Source of the DNA: Chitinophaga sancti
GTDB lineage: Bacteria; Bacteroidota; Bacteroidia; Chitinophagales; Chitinophagaceae
DNA: 64,000 bases
Reading direction: 5' to 3'
Assembly: GCF_034424315.1 (NCBI RefSeq)
Contig: NZ_CP139972.1
Location: 3,286,001-3,350,000 of the forward strand
This document shows positions 49,293-57,777 of this stretch, piece after piece. How positions within the stretch are numbered: position 1 is the first letter of the stretch; each line of letters begins with the position of its first letter. The notes beneath the pieces are model-generated. The model did not search any database. It was not told the origin of the DNA and was given only the letters and a program-made list of their open reading frames with translations. A program made the position numbers and the translations under genes.

Positions 49293-51410
49293 TTACTCAG
49301 CAGCAATAGCTAAGGCTTCTTTTTGCCTTAATGCCTGGGCCTCCTTGTAAAAATCAGTTGCCTGTTGATAATATGCTTTTGCAAATGCTTCAGATGGTTC
49401 ATTCTTATTGATCTGTAATACCAGCTCATTGAAAGTTCCTATTAAAGACCATTTGCCTGTTTGTACGAAATGTTTGTCGAAATCATTGATAACTCCGGTC
49501 TGTGTATTACAAGCTACACCTTCACCCAGCAACAGCGCTTTAGCTGTCTGCACGAATGTGGAATAAGAATGGTAAATGCTGTCAGCATACTGGTTTGCAT
49601 CCAGTGCCACTTTACCCCATTCCAGTTTCTCTTCCCCTTCGAATAACAGGGTTTGTACCAGGTCAATTACAACGCTCGCGCATTCACCCACACCGATTGC
49701 AGTTGCGAACCTGTCGCCCTGACCCCAGTCGATAAAGTCTTCATCTACCAAAGATGCCAGGTCTGTCAATGGTTTCAGCAGATCGTAGAAATAACGTTCG
49801 CCCTGACGATCATAGTAATCGTTGAACTTTTCGTTTTCCTGTGCATTCTCCGCATAGTTCTGGAGCAGTGTACGCAGTACTTCCGGACCACGCTTACTTG
49901 GTACTTTGATCACCTTATCGGCCACACGACCCACGCCATCACCTACAATACCACCACCTAACAATACCTGGAGGGCTGGGAGTACCTTACCACCACTCTT
50001 CATGGAACTACCATGGAAACCAATACTTGCGATACCATGCTGACCACAGCTGTTCATACAACCACTGATCTTGATTTTGATATCTTTATTATATACCAGC
50101 GCAGGGAATTCTTCCTGGATCACCAGTTCCAAAGCTGTAGAAATACCAGTACTGCTGGAGATAGCCAGGTTACAGGTATCTGTACCAGGGCAGGCAGTGA
50201 TATCTGCAATGCTGTTGAAACCTGGTTCTGCAAAACCAGCAGCTTCCAGTGCACTAAATACATATGGCAGGTGAGCCGGCTGAATGTATTTGAGCAGTAA
50301 GCCCTGGTTAGCTGTTACACGTACATCGTTAGCTACCACCGGACGCAGCGCTTCTACCAACTGACGGGAGATCACTGAACTGATGTTACCTAATGGTACA
50401 CGTACATATGCAGCAAAGTAACCAGCCTGCTTCTGTTCGAAGACGTTGGTAGCTTTCCATGCCTCGTATTTCTGCGGATCTTTGATGGTGAAAGCAGGAA
50501 CCGCTGCATCGGCTGGCGCCAATTCCACTTCAGGCCATGTGGCGGCATCCACTTCATAGATCTTATTCCTAATCGCGATAAATTCTTCTGTTACCAGGCG
50601 GGTGAATTCTTCAAAACCAATCTTGGCAATGAGGAATTTCATACGTGCTTTATGACGGCTGGTTCTTTCACCATGACGGTCAAATACACGCAGTACCGCT
50701 TCTATATATGGAATCAGTTTTTCAGCTTCCAGGAACTCATATGCTACATGTGCAAGGATGGGTTGTGCACCAAGGCCACCACCTATCAGCACCTTGAAAC
50801 CACGCACCTCTTTGCCATCTACGATGCGCACTTTAGGAATAGCTCCCATATCGTGCATAAATGACCAGGCTGTATCCTTGTCACTGCTGGAGAAGGACAT
50901 CTTGATTTTACGTCCCATATCCTGGCAGATAGGATTACGCAGGAAGTAGCGGAAAGCAGCATCTGCATAAGGCGTTACATCAAATGGTTCATCCGGATCT
51001 ATACCCGCTATATCAGAAGCGGTGATATTTCTTACCGTATTACCACAGGCTTCGCGGATGGTGATATCATCAGCATCCAGTTTTGCCCACAGTTCAGGGG
51101 TTCTTTCAAGGCTTACAAAGTGGATCTGAACATCCTGGCGGGTAGTCAGGTGCAGGTTACCAGTAGAATATTCGTCTGAAACATCGGAAATTCTCTTCCA
51201 TTGCTCCAGAGTCATTTTACCATAAGGTAATTTGATACGAATCATCTGTACACCAGCCTGACGCTGTCCGTAGATGCCCCTTGCCAGACGAAGACTACGG
51301 AATTTTTCTTCCGGAATCTGTCCTTCGCGGAACTGACGGATCTTTTTCTCCAGTTCTATGATATCCTTCTCTACGACCGGATTTTCAAGTTCTGTTCTAA
51401 ATCCTTGCAT
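49293..51410 (-). CDS. Siroheme-dependent sulfite (or nitrite) reductase with C-terminal extension
   Basis: 705 residues. Two ferredoxin-like/siroheme half-domains: STGNLHLTTRQDVQIHF early and, in the second half, the [4Fe-4S]-siroheme cysteines Cys407, Cys413 (CPGTDTC), Cys451 and Cys455 (GCMNSCGQHG). This covers about residues 1-540. The remaining 165 residues (helical, DANQYADSIYHSYSTFVQTAKALLL) resemble a HEPN-type helical domain and are not part of the usual enzyme. The siroheme genes downstream support sulfite reduction for sulfur assimilation; nitrite cannot be excluded. No partner flavoprotein is encoded here. Confidence 0.9.
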   Translation of the reverse strand: MQGFRTELENPVVEKDIIELEKKIRQFREGQIPEEKFRSLRLARGIYGQRQAGVQMIRIKLPYGKMTLEQWKRISDVSDEYSTGNLHLTTRQDVQIHFVSLERTPELWAKLDADDITIREACGNTVRNITASDIAGIDPDEPFDVTPYADAAFRYFLRNPICQDMGRKIKMSFSSSDKDTAWSFMHDMGAIPKVRIVDGKEVRGFKVLIGGGLGAQPILAHVAYEFLEAEKLIPYIEAVLRVFDRHGERTSRHKARMKFLIAKIGFEEFTRLVTEEFIAIRNKIYEVDAATWPEVELAPADAAVPAFTIKDPQKYEAWKATNVFEQKQAGYFAAYVRVPLGNISSVISRQLVEALRPVVANDVRVTANQGLLLKYIQPAHLPYVFSALEAAGFAEPGFNSIADITACPGTDTCNLAISSSTGISTALELVIQEEFPALVYNKDIKIKISGCMNSCGQHGIASIGFHGSSMKSGGKVLPALQVLLGGGIVGDGVGRVADKVIKVPSKRGPEVLRTLLQNYAENAQENEKFNDYYDRQGERYFYDLLKPLTDLASLVDEDFIDWGQGDRFATAIGVGECASVVIDLVQTLLFEGEEKLEWGKVALDANQYADSIYHSYSTFVQTAKALLLGEGVACNTQTGVINDFDKHFVQTGKWSLIGTFNELVLQINKNEPSEAFAKAYYQQATDFYKEAQALRQKEALAIAAE

Positions 51411-51524
51411 ATAATGAATTTTCTTGGTGGTAAATTATTAGTGAATATTTCCTTATCAGATCAGCGTATACGAAAGGCGAGCTCCAGTTATTGGCGCGAT
51501 ATTTAGCTTCCCTATCTCTATTTC

Positions 51525-51539
51525 CTACTATTTAAGTAG
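51525..51539. promoter_or_regulatory. Palindromic operator candidate upstream of sulfite reductase
   Basis: CTACT-ATTTA-AGTAG, a perfect 5-5-5 inverted repeat, lies 115 bases upstream of the sulfite reductase start in the divergent gap with the HAD phosphatase gene. Its size fits an Rrf2- or similar dimeric regulator; which protein binds is unknown. Confidence 0.4.
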
Positions 51540-51672
51540 ACTATTACAAAGTTATACATCCGTGGCAGAAAACCAAAAGATTTTGCATAAAATAAAGTTA
51601 TGGGTCATAATGAAAAGTTATAATGAGGGGGTTTTGATGCAGAGAAATTCGAAAAAGAAAGGCTCGCTGTAT

Positions 51673-51680
51673 TATCTTTG
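51673..51680 (+). promoter_or_regulatory. -7 promoter box for the HAD phosphatase gene
   Basis: TATCTTTG, exact match to TAnnTTTG, 26 bases before the ATG at 51707. Confidence 0.6.
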
Positions 51681-51706
51681 CGGCGGCAATCTGACAAAAA
51701 TAAGAT

Positions 51707-52360
51707 ATGATCGATACGGTAATATTTGACATGGATGGGTTATTAATTGACTCAGAGCCACTATGGGGACAGGCAATGCGGGAGGTATTTGCATCTGTCG
51801 GTGTGGAATTATCTATGGAACTGGCAAGCCACACTACAGGGCTGCGTACGGCAGAGGTGGTTGATTACTGGCATAATTACTTCAAATGGAGGGGAAAATC
51901 GACCGAACAGGTGACGAACGAGATTATTGATCTGGTGACTGATAAGATTATTAAGAAAGGAAAGCCCATGAAAGGGCTGGATTATATTCTGGACTTCTTC
52001 GAACAGCGGAAATTCAAGATGGGCCTGGCATCATCTTCACCTTTGCGCCTGATTGACGCTGCTACCAACCATTTTGGTATCAAGAACCGTTTTCAGGTTA
52101 TCTCTTCTGCAGAGTTTGAATCTCATGGTAAACCCCATCCAGCCGTATACCTGGCCTGTGCAAAAGCGCTGGGCAGTAATGCACTGGATTGTATTGCTTT
52201 TGAGGATTCAATTACGGGTATGACAGCTGCAAAAGCTGCTAGAATGAAGGTGGTGGCCGTTCCTGAAGCGCATAACCGGCATAATAAACGCTATGCTCTG
52301 GCAGATGTGCAATTAAATAGTCTGAAGGATTTTAATGACGATATTTTAGGACAGTTATAA
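51707..52360 (+). CDS. HAD-superfamily phosphatase (hexitol-phosphatase HxpB / beta-phosphoglucomutase-like)
   Basis: 217 residues. HAD motif I is FDMDGLLIDSEPLW (nucleophile first Asp, acid-base second Asp), motif II Ser in LASSSP, motif III Lys in SHGKPHP and motif IV IAFEDSITGMTAAKAARM. A helical cap lies between motif I and II (type IA). The EPLWG and GLRTAEVVDYW stretches match the HxpB group that dephosphorylates 2-deoxyglucose-6-P and hexitol phosphates. It is single and divergent from the sulfite reductase gene. Confidence 0.88.
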   Translation: MIDTVIFDMDGLLIDSEPLWGQAMREVFASVGVELSMELASHTTGLRTAEVVDYWHNYFKWRGKSTEQVTNEIIDLVTDKIIKKGKPMKGLDYILDFFEQRKFKMGLASSSPLRLIDAATNHFGIKNRFQVISSAEFESHGKPHPAVYLACAKALGSNALDCIAFEDSITGMTAAKAARMKVVAVPEAHNRHNKRYALADVQLNSLKDFNDDILGQL

Positions 52361-52420
52361 AATATAAAATTCATGAAAGAGGGAATTCATCAACAGGAAT
52401 GAAAACCCTTTACAAAAAAA

Positions 52421-52446
52421 GAGGCTGTTTCTTTCGAAACAGCCTC
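52421..52446. terminator. Bidirectional-type terminator between the HAD phosphatase gene and rpsA
   Basis: GAGGCTGTTTC pairs with GAAACAGCCTC (11 bp) around TTTC; seven A on the left become a T-run for the minus-strand rpsA transcript, whose stop is 27 bases away. Confidence 0.85.
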
Positions 52447-52472
52447 ATGTTATTTCAACAACCTAAAAATGC

Positions 52473-54368
52473 TTATTCACCATCTTTCTTGTCGCCTTCG
52501 TCTTTCTTCAGCTTCTCACGCAGTTCAGCCAGTGCACCCAGATCACCTAAAGTAGCTTTTTCTACTTTGCTCTGGATATTTTTCACAGCCTTACGGGTTT
52601 TGTCAGCATCAGCTCTCTTCTCTTTAGCGACAGCTTCTTTCTCTTCGTTCTTAGCTTGTTCCCAAACTCTGGTGTGAGATACCAGGATACGTTTTTCGCT
52701 ACGATCGAATTCAATGATCATGAATTCTTTCACATCTTCAACGCTGATTGGTTTCTCATCTTCAGTGCGCAGGTGACGGGCAGGAGCGTAAGCTTCCAGA
52801 CCGTATTGCAGCTGAACGGTAGCACCTTTCTCATCTTTCTTCACTACAGTACCTTCGTGTACGGAACCGATCGGGAAGATAGTTTCGAAAGTATTCCAAG
52901 GATCTTCTTCGATCTGTTTGTGGCCAAGGCTCAGTTTACGGTTTTCTTTATCGATACCCAGTATAACTACCTCGATTTCGCTACCAACCTTAGTGTATTC
53001 ACTTGGGTGGTTGAAACGTTTGATCCAGGACAGGTCGGAGATGTGGATCATACCACCAATACCAGTTTCCAGTTCTACGAACACGCCATAAGGAGTGATG
53101 TTCTTCACGATACCTTTATGACGGCTGTCCAGCGGGAATTTGGTTTCGATAGTAGCCCAAGGATCTTCAGTCAGTTGCTTGATAGACAGAGACATTTTAC
53201 GCTCGTCTTTGCTCAGGGTAACTACTACTGCTTCGTATTCTTCGCCTAATTTGAAGAATTCTTTCGCATTGATTGGAGTAGAAGCCCATGAGATTTCAGA
53301 TACGTGTACCAGACCTTCTACACCAGGCAGAATTTCCAGGAATGCACCGTAGTCTTCAATGTTCACAACTTTACCTTTCACGCGCGCACCTTCAGTGATG
53401 TGAGCTGGTAAGGTATCCCAAGGATGGGGAGTGAGTTGTTTGTAACCGAGGCTGATACGTTTTTTCTCGTCGTCGAAGTCCAGTACAACCACATTGATCT
53501 TCTGATCCATCTGGAGTACTTCGCTTGGGTGAGAGATACGGCCCCAGCTGATGTCGGTGATGTACAGCAGACCATCCAGACCACCCAGGTCGATGAATGC
53601 GCCGAAATCGGTGATATTTTTGATGGTACCTTCCAGCACCTGGCCTTTCTCCAGTTTGCTGATGATATCCACTCTCTGCTGTTCGATATCGCTTTCGATA
53701 AGTGCTTTGTGAGAAACAACCGCATTTCTGATGGCTTCGTTAACCTTAACCACTTTGAATTCCATTGTTTTGCCAACAAACTGATCGTAATCGGTAACTG
53801 GTTTCACATCGATCTGAGAACCTGGCAGGAATGTTTCCATACCATATACATCTACGATCAAGCCGCCTTTGGTCTTGCTGGTAACAGTACCAGTAACAAC
53901 TTCGCCGGTTTTGTACACTTCCACGATTTTTTCCCATGCACGTTGTTGACGAGCTTGTTTACGGCTCAGGTGCAGGTTACCATCACGGTCTTCTTTTTCA
54001 ACTACTAATACTTCAACGTCGTCACCTACTTTCAGACCCGGAATGTCGCGGAATTCGTTCAGAGAGATCAGACCATCGGATTTGAAGCCGATGTTGATAA
54101 CTGCGTCAGTTTTAGTTAAACCAACTACAGTACCGGTCAGCAGACCATTTTCTTCGATCACCTTGAAGGTGTTTTCGTAAGTCTGGTCGTACTTAGCTTT
54201 TTCTTCCTGGCTATAAGAAGAAACGTTACGTTTGTCTACGCTCCAATCGAAATCGTCATGAGCAGTAGCTACAACAGGTGCATTTTTTGTCGCTGTTGCT
54301 TCTGCAGCCTGTGCTGCCGGAGCCTGTTGTTCAGCGTTTTGTTCGTTAGGAATGTTGTTTTCTGTCAA
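52473..54368 (-). CDS. rpsA: 30S ribosomal protein S1
   Basis: 631 residues with about six consecutive S1 RNA-binding repeats from residue 75 to 560 (for example VLEGTIKNITDFGAFIDLGG and HKGIVKNITPYGVFVELETG). An Ala/Gln/Glu-rich N-terminal extension and a Lys/Glu-rich coiled C-terminus flank them. It brings mRNA to the 30S subunit. In Bacteroidota, where Shine-Dalgarno sequences are rare, S1 is thought to carry a large part of initiation. The start codon is TTG at 54368; no ATG is available in frame upstream. A TATCTTTG box precedes it. Confidence 0.95.
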   Translation of the reverse strand: MTENNIPNEQNAEQQAPAAQAAEATATKNAPVVATAHDDFDWSVDKRNVSSYSQEEKAKYDQTYENTFKVIEENGLLTGTVVGLTKTDAVINIGFKSDGLISLNEFRDIPGLKVGDDVEVLVVEKEDRDGNLHLSRKQARQQRAWEKIVEVYKTGEVVTGTVTSKTKGGLIVDVYGMETFLPGSQIDVKPVTDYDQFVGKTMEFKVVKVNEAIRNAVVSHKALIESDIEQQRVDIISKLEKGQVLEGTIKNITDFGAFIDLGGLDGLLYITDISWGRISHPSEVLQMDQKINVVVLDFDDEKKRISLGYKQLTPHPWDTLPAHITEGARVKGKVVNIEDYGAFLEILPGVEGLVHVSEISWASTPINAKEFFKLGEEYEAVVVTLSKDERKMSLSIKQLTEDPWATIETKFPLDSRHKGIVKNITPYGVFVELETGIGGMIHISDLSWIKRFNHPSEYTKVGSEIEVVILGIDKENRKLSLGHKQIEEDPWNTFETIFPIGSVHEGTVVKKDEKGATVQLQYGLEAYAPARHLRTEDEKPISVEDVKEFMIIEFDRSEKRILVSHTRVWEQAKNEEKEAVAKEKRADADKTRKAVKNIQSKVEKATLGDLGALAELREKLKKDEGDKKDGE

Positions 54369-54428
54369 AACTTTAATTCCACCTATGGTTTTTCCCGGAA
54401 ATTAGCACCCCGAGGTTTAAGTGGACGG

Positions 54429-54436
54429 CAAAGATA
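54429..54436 (-). promoter_or_regulatory. -7 promoter box for rpsA
   Basis: The minus strand reads TATCTTTG (exact TAnnTTTG), about 60 bases before the TTG start. Confidence 0.55.
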
Positions 54437-54622
54437 CTACAATCCTGCAAAAAAAAGCGTTAAAATTCAATTCCCGGCCTGCCAGTCCTGATTTTGGCAA
54501 GCTCCTCCCTCCGGATGCTATGACAGTCTTCGTTTACATCCCCGCAGACTGCTAATTCCGGCACAATTTTTTAGGTTAAAATTTGTGATTTACGAATGCG
54601 GATTTTGTACTAATTTTCATGT

Positions 54623-55507
54623 ATGAACGGAACTTCTTTCAGATCTGATATACGATATTGGCTTAGGCAGGGAAATACGATTAACCATTTACTTTTCTGG
54701 AACATTGTTGTTTTCCTTGTACTAAATATACCCCGGGTGATCGCTTATTTTGTACCTGCCATTGCCGGAGTTGACCAGTTGATATATGATCAGGTAGCAT
54801 TACATACCTTTCTCCCTGTGTTTATCACCAAACCATGGGGCCTGATCACCTATATGTTTTCACATGTTGAAATATTTCATATTTTATTCAACATGCTGAA
54901 CCTGTACTTTTTTGGCAACCTTTTTCGCTCTTTCCTGGGCAACCACAGGGTACTCCCCCTCTATCTGCTGGGTGGCCTGATCGGTGGTCTCGCTTACCTG
55001 CTGGTGTTTAATATATTTAAGACCTCTGATTATAACATGGTTGGGGCCTCTGCCTCCGTGGTCGCCATTCTCGTGGCCTGTGCCACCAAAATCCCGAATT
55101 ACGAGGTGGGCCTTATGTTCATCGGCTCCGTTCGCCTGAAATGGCTGGCACTGGCTGTGGTAGTACTGGATTTCATTTCTATTGGGAAGGGCAACGAGGG
55201 TGGTATTATTGCTCACCTGGGCGGTGCATTGTTTGGCTTCCTATATATTAAAATGCTGGATAACGGAACAGACCTTGCCCAACCCCTTGTTTGGCTGTTT
55301 AATCGCCGGGTACGGGTAGAAGCTATGCAAAGCCGCACCCGCCGCTCCTTTAAACCTAAAAAATCTCCGCTCAAGGTGGTGAAAAGCCAACCTGAGGAAA
55401 ATAAACAACTCAGACTCGACCAACTCCTTGATAAGATCAATGACAGGGGCATGGAAAGCCTGAGCCCTGAAGAAAAAGCCTGGCTACAGAATATGAGCCA
55501 GGAATAA
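54623..55507 (+). CDS. Rhomboid-family intramembrane serine protease
   Basis: 294 residues with six transmembrane helices. HVEIFHILFNMLNLYFFG (about 85-102) has the conserved His/Asn of the oxyanion region, GASAS (about 140) the catalytic Ser and AHLGGALFGFLY (about 197-208) the catalytic His. It cleaves membrane proteins within the lipid bilayer. A cytosolic basic tail of about 75 residues follows (RRSFKPKKSPLKVVK and a helical end with SPEEKAWL), as in the Bacteroidota DUF6576-type extension. Substrates are unknown. Confidence 0.9.
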   Translation: MNGTSFRSDIRYWLRQGNTINHLLFWNIVVFLVLNIPRVIAYFVPAIAGVDQLIYDQVALHTFLPVFITKPWGLITYMFSHVEIFHILFNMLNLYFFGNLFRSFLGNHRVLPLYLLGGLIGGLAYLLVFNIFKTSDYNMVGASASVVAILVACATKIPNYEVGLMFIGSVRLKWLALAVVVLDFISIGKGNEGGIIAHLGGALFGFLYIKMLDNGTDLAQPLVWLFNRRVRVEAMQSRTRRSFKPKKSPLKVVKSQPEENKQLRLDQLLDKINDRGMESLSPEEKAWLQNMSQE

Positions 55508-55534
55508 ACCGGAAGCCTAAGCGCCCAAACACAT

Positions 55535-55568
55535 TTTGGACTTCTCCACATCAAAATGTGTAACTTTG
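55535..55568 (+). promoter_or_regulatory. Promoter of ispH, giving an almost leaderless mRNA
   Basis: TTTG (55535-55538) and TAACTTTG (55561-55568) are 22 bases apart. Transcription should begin within a few bases of the ATG at 55577. Confidence 0.65.
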
Positions 55569-55576
55569 TCGCCAAC

Positions 55577-56803
55577 ATGAAAACGTTTAACGTACCTATC
55601 ATTTACCGGAGTCCACTCATTACAGCTATTAAAAACAGCCGTAAGAAGCAGGATCGCATGAAAAAAGATTTCACGCCTACTGTTCTCGACTTTGGTCCCA
55701 TAAGAATTTTGCTGGCCCGTCACTTTGGCTTCTGCTATGGTGTGGAAAATGCCATTGAGATTGCATTCAAAACTGTGGAAGAAAATCCAGGCAAAAGGAT
55801 CTTCCTGCTCAGTGAAATGATCCATAACCCTCATGTAAACAATGACCTGCTTGCCAAAGGTGTGCAGTTCATTATGGATACCGCCGGCCGCCAGCTGGTG
55901 CAGTGGGAAAACCTTACTTCCGATGACATTGTCATCATTCCCGCATTCGGTACTACACTGGAAATAGAAGCGAAACTGAGTTCCCTGGGCATTGCACCTT
56001 TACAGTACAATACCACCTGTCCGTTTGTAGAACGGGTATGGAACAAGGCGGAGCAGATTGGCCAGCAATCATACACTGTGATCGTTCACGGTAAGCCGGG
56101 CCATGAAGAAACCCGCGCCACCTTCTCCCACAGCCGGAGCAATACCCCGACTGTAGTAGTAAAAGATATGGCGGAAGCCCAGTTACTGGCTACCTTCATT
56201 ACCGGCGAAAGTCCTGCAGCTGAATTCTATGATCGCTTCAAAGGACAATATTCAGAAGGATTTGATGTGGTAAAGGACCTGCAGCGTGTGGGTGTGGTCA
56301 ACCAAACGACCATGCTGGCCACCGAAACCCAGGGAATAGCTGATTATATAAAGAACGTCATCATAGACAGGTACGCCCTGACCAGCGAAAATGCGGGTGA
56401 ACGATTCGCTGATACCAGAGATACGCTCTGCTATGCCACCAACGATAACCAGAGTGCTGTCACCGGCTTGCTGGAAGAAGAAGCTGACCTCGCGATCGTA
56501 GTAGGCGGATATAATAGTTCCAACACCTCTCACCTGGTAGAACTATGCGAGGAAAAACTACCTACCTACTTCATAGCTGCTGACGATCAGATGATTTCGA
56601 AGAATAAAATCAGGCATTATGATTTCCATCATAAACAGGAACTAAATAGTGATGTATTTTTGCCTGAGAAAGATGTGGTAACAGTGATGATGACAAGTGG
56701 GGCAAGTTGCCCGGATGCTTTGGTCGAAGCGGTAATAAGGAGGTTATTATCATTTTACGGACTGGAGCAACAAATAGAACAGGACATTGAAACTTACAAA
56801 TAA
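55577..56803 (+). CDS. ispH: 4-hydroxy-3-methylbut-2-enyl diphosphate reductase IspH (LytB)
   Basis: 408 residues, the long form common in Bacteroidota. It is the last enzyme of the MEP isoprenoid pathway, forming IPP and DMAPP with a [4Fe-4S] cluster. The three cluster cysteines are in HFGFCYGVENA, YNTTCPFVERVW and TSGASCPD. HNPHVNN and VVNQTTMLATE are further family motifs. I start at ATG 55577 and not at the in-frame ATG 55556, because the latter lies inside the promoter. A perfect 12-bp terminator follows at once. Confidence 0.95.
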   Translation: MKTFNVPIIYRSPLITAIKNSRKKQDRMKKDFTPTVLDFGPIRILLARHFGFCYGVENAIEIAFKTVEENPGKRIFLLSEMIHNPHVNNDLLAKGVQFIMDTAGRQLVQWENLTSDDIVIIPAFGTTLEIEAKLSSLGIAPLQYNTTCPFVERVWNKAEQIGQQSYTVIVHGKPGHEETRATFSHSRSNTPTVVVKDMAEAQLLATFITGESPAAEFYDRFKGQYSEGFDVVKDLQRVGVVNQTTMLATETQGIADYIKNVIIDRYALTSENAGERFADTRDTLCYATNDNQSAVTGLLEEEADLAIVVGGYNSSNTSHLVELCEEKLPTYFIAADDQMISKNKIRHYDFHHKQELNSDVFLPEKDVVTVMMTSGASCPDALVEAVIRRLLSFYGLEQQIEQDIETYK

Positions 56804-56804
56804 C

Positions 56805-56832
56805 AAAAAAGACACCAGGTGGTGTCTTTTTT
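56805..56832 (+). terminator. Terminator of ispH
   Basis: AAAAAAGACACC and GGTGTCTTTTTT pair perfectly over 12 bp around AGGT, directly after the stop codon and followed by CTTT. Confidence 0.92.
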
Positions 56833-56994
56833 CTTTGGGGCTAATAAATGCTAGTAATGCAGAGAAAAAAAGTTATACATCGTAATAAGTTTAAACCTGA
56901 ATCAAAAGTAATCTCTTCCTCCCCGGCTGACAAACCAAAATTATTATCCGGTATCCTATTTCTGGTAAGTGGCGTAAAACGGATTAAATCTGGT

Positions 56995-57759
56995 TTAGAA
57001 TTGCATCGCTTTTTTCAAAAAGTCGGCTTTCCTTCTTCTCGAAACTTCCACCTGCGTTCCATCACTCATGAGTGCAAAGCCTCCTTCCCCCTGTATATAA
57101 GACTGCATCTGTTGCAAATTGATCAGGTGAGAATTATGCACCCTGAAAAAATCTACATCCGTCAGTAATTCTTCAAACTCCTTCAATGGCCTGGATACCA
57201 TCAGGTTCTTTTTGTCGGTAAAAAAGATGCGGGTATAATTCCCTGTAGATTCACACCGTACAATATTTTGTACCGGCATAAAAACCAACCCGTTAATAGT
57301 AGGAAGGGCTATCTTTTTATGCGTCTGGTGCAAAGTTTTCATGTTCTGCAGGAACACATCCAGGGGAGAATTACCAGGTTCTGCTTGCTGCACATTTTTC
57401 CTGCTCACACATTTCTGAACGGCATCCTGCAGCTCTTTCACACTGAAAGGTTTGAGCAGGTAATCGAGTGCATTAAACTTAATTGCCTTGAGGGCATACT
57501 GCTCGTAAGCGGTGGTGAATATGATGTCGAAATTGATCTTATCAAACAGTTTCAATAGTTCAAACCCATTCTGATGAGGCATTTCCACATCCAGGAATAC
57601 GACATCAGGATGTACTTCATCTATCAGCTCTTTTGCTGCTTTTACGCTATTCACACCTCCCAGCACAGTTACTTCCGGGCATTTTTTGGCCAGCATGGTT
57701 TGCAGGGCATCAATACAATGCTGTTCATCGTCTACGATAATCGCTTTAATTTCGCTCAT
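56995..57759 (-). CDS. LytTR-family response regulator
   Basis: 254 residues. Receiver domain 1-118 (VDDEQHCIDAL, phospho-acceptor Asp in DVVFLDVEMPHQNG, Lys in LLKPF) and LytTR domain about 150-250 (IVRCESTGNYTRIFF, FFRVHNSHLINLQQM). It follows the TPR histidine kinase gene after 18 bases on the same strand and is its natural partner. The third LytTR regulator in this window. Confidence 0.92.
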   Translation of the reverse strand: MSEIKAIIVDDEQHCIDALQTMLAKKCPEVTVLGGVNSVKAAKELIDEVHPDVVFLDVEMPHQNGFELLKLFDKINFDIIFTTAYEQYALKAIKFNALDYLLKPFSVKELQDAVQKCVSRKNVQQAEPGNSPLDVFLQNMKTLHQTHKKIALPTINGLVFMPVQNIVRCESTGNYTRIFFTDKKNLMVSRPLKEFEELLTDVDFFRVHNSHLINLQQMQSYIQGEGGFALMSDGTQVEVSRRRKADFLKKAMQF

Positions 57760-57777
57760 GCTATAAAAATCCAGGGT

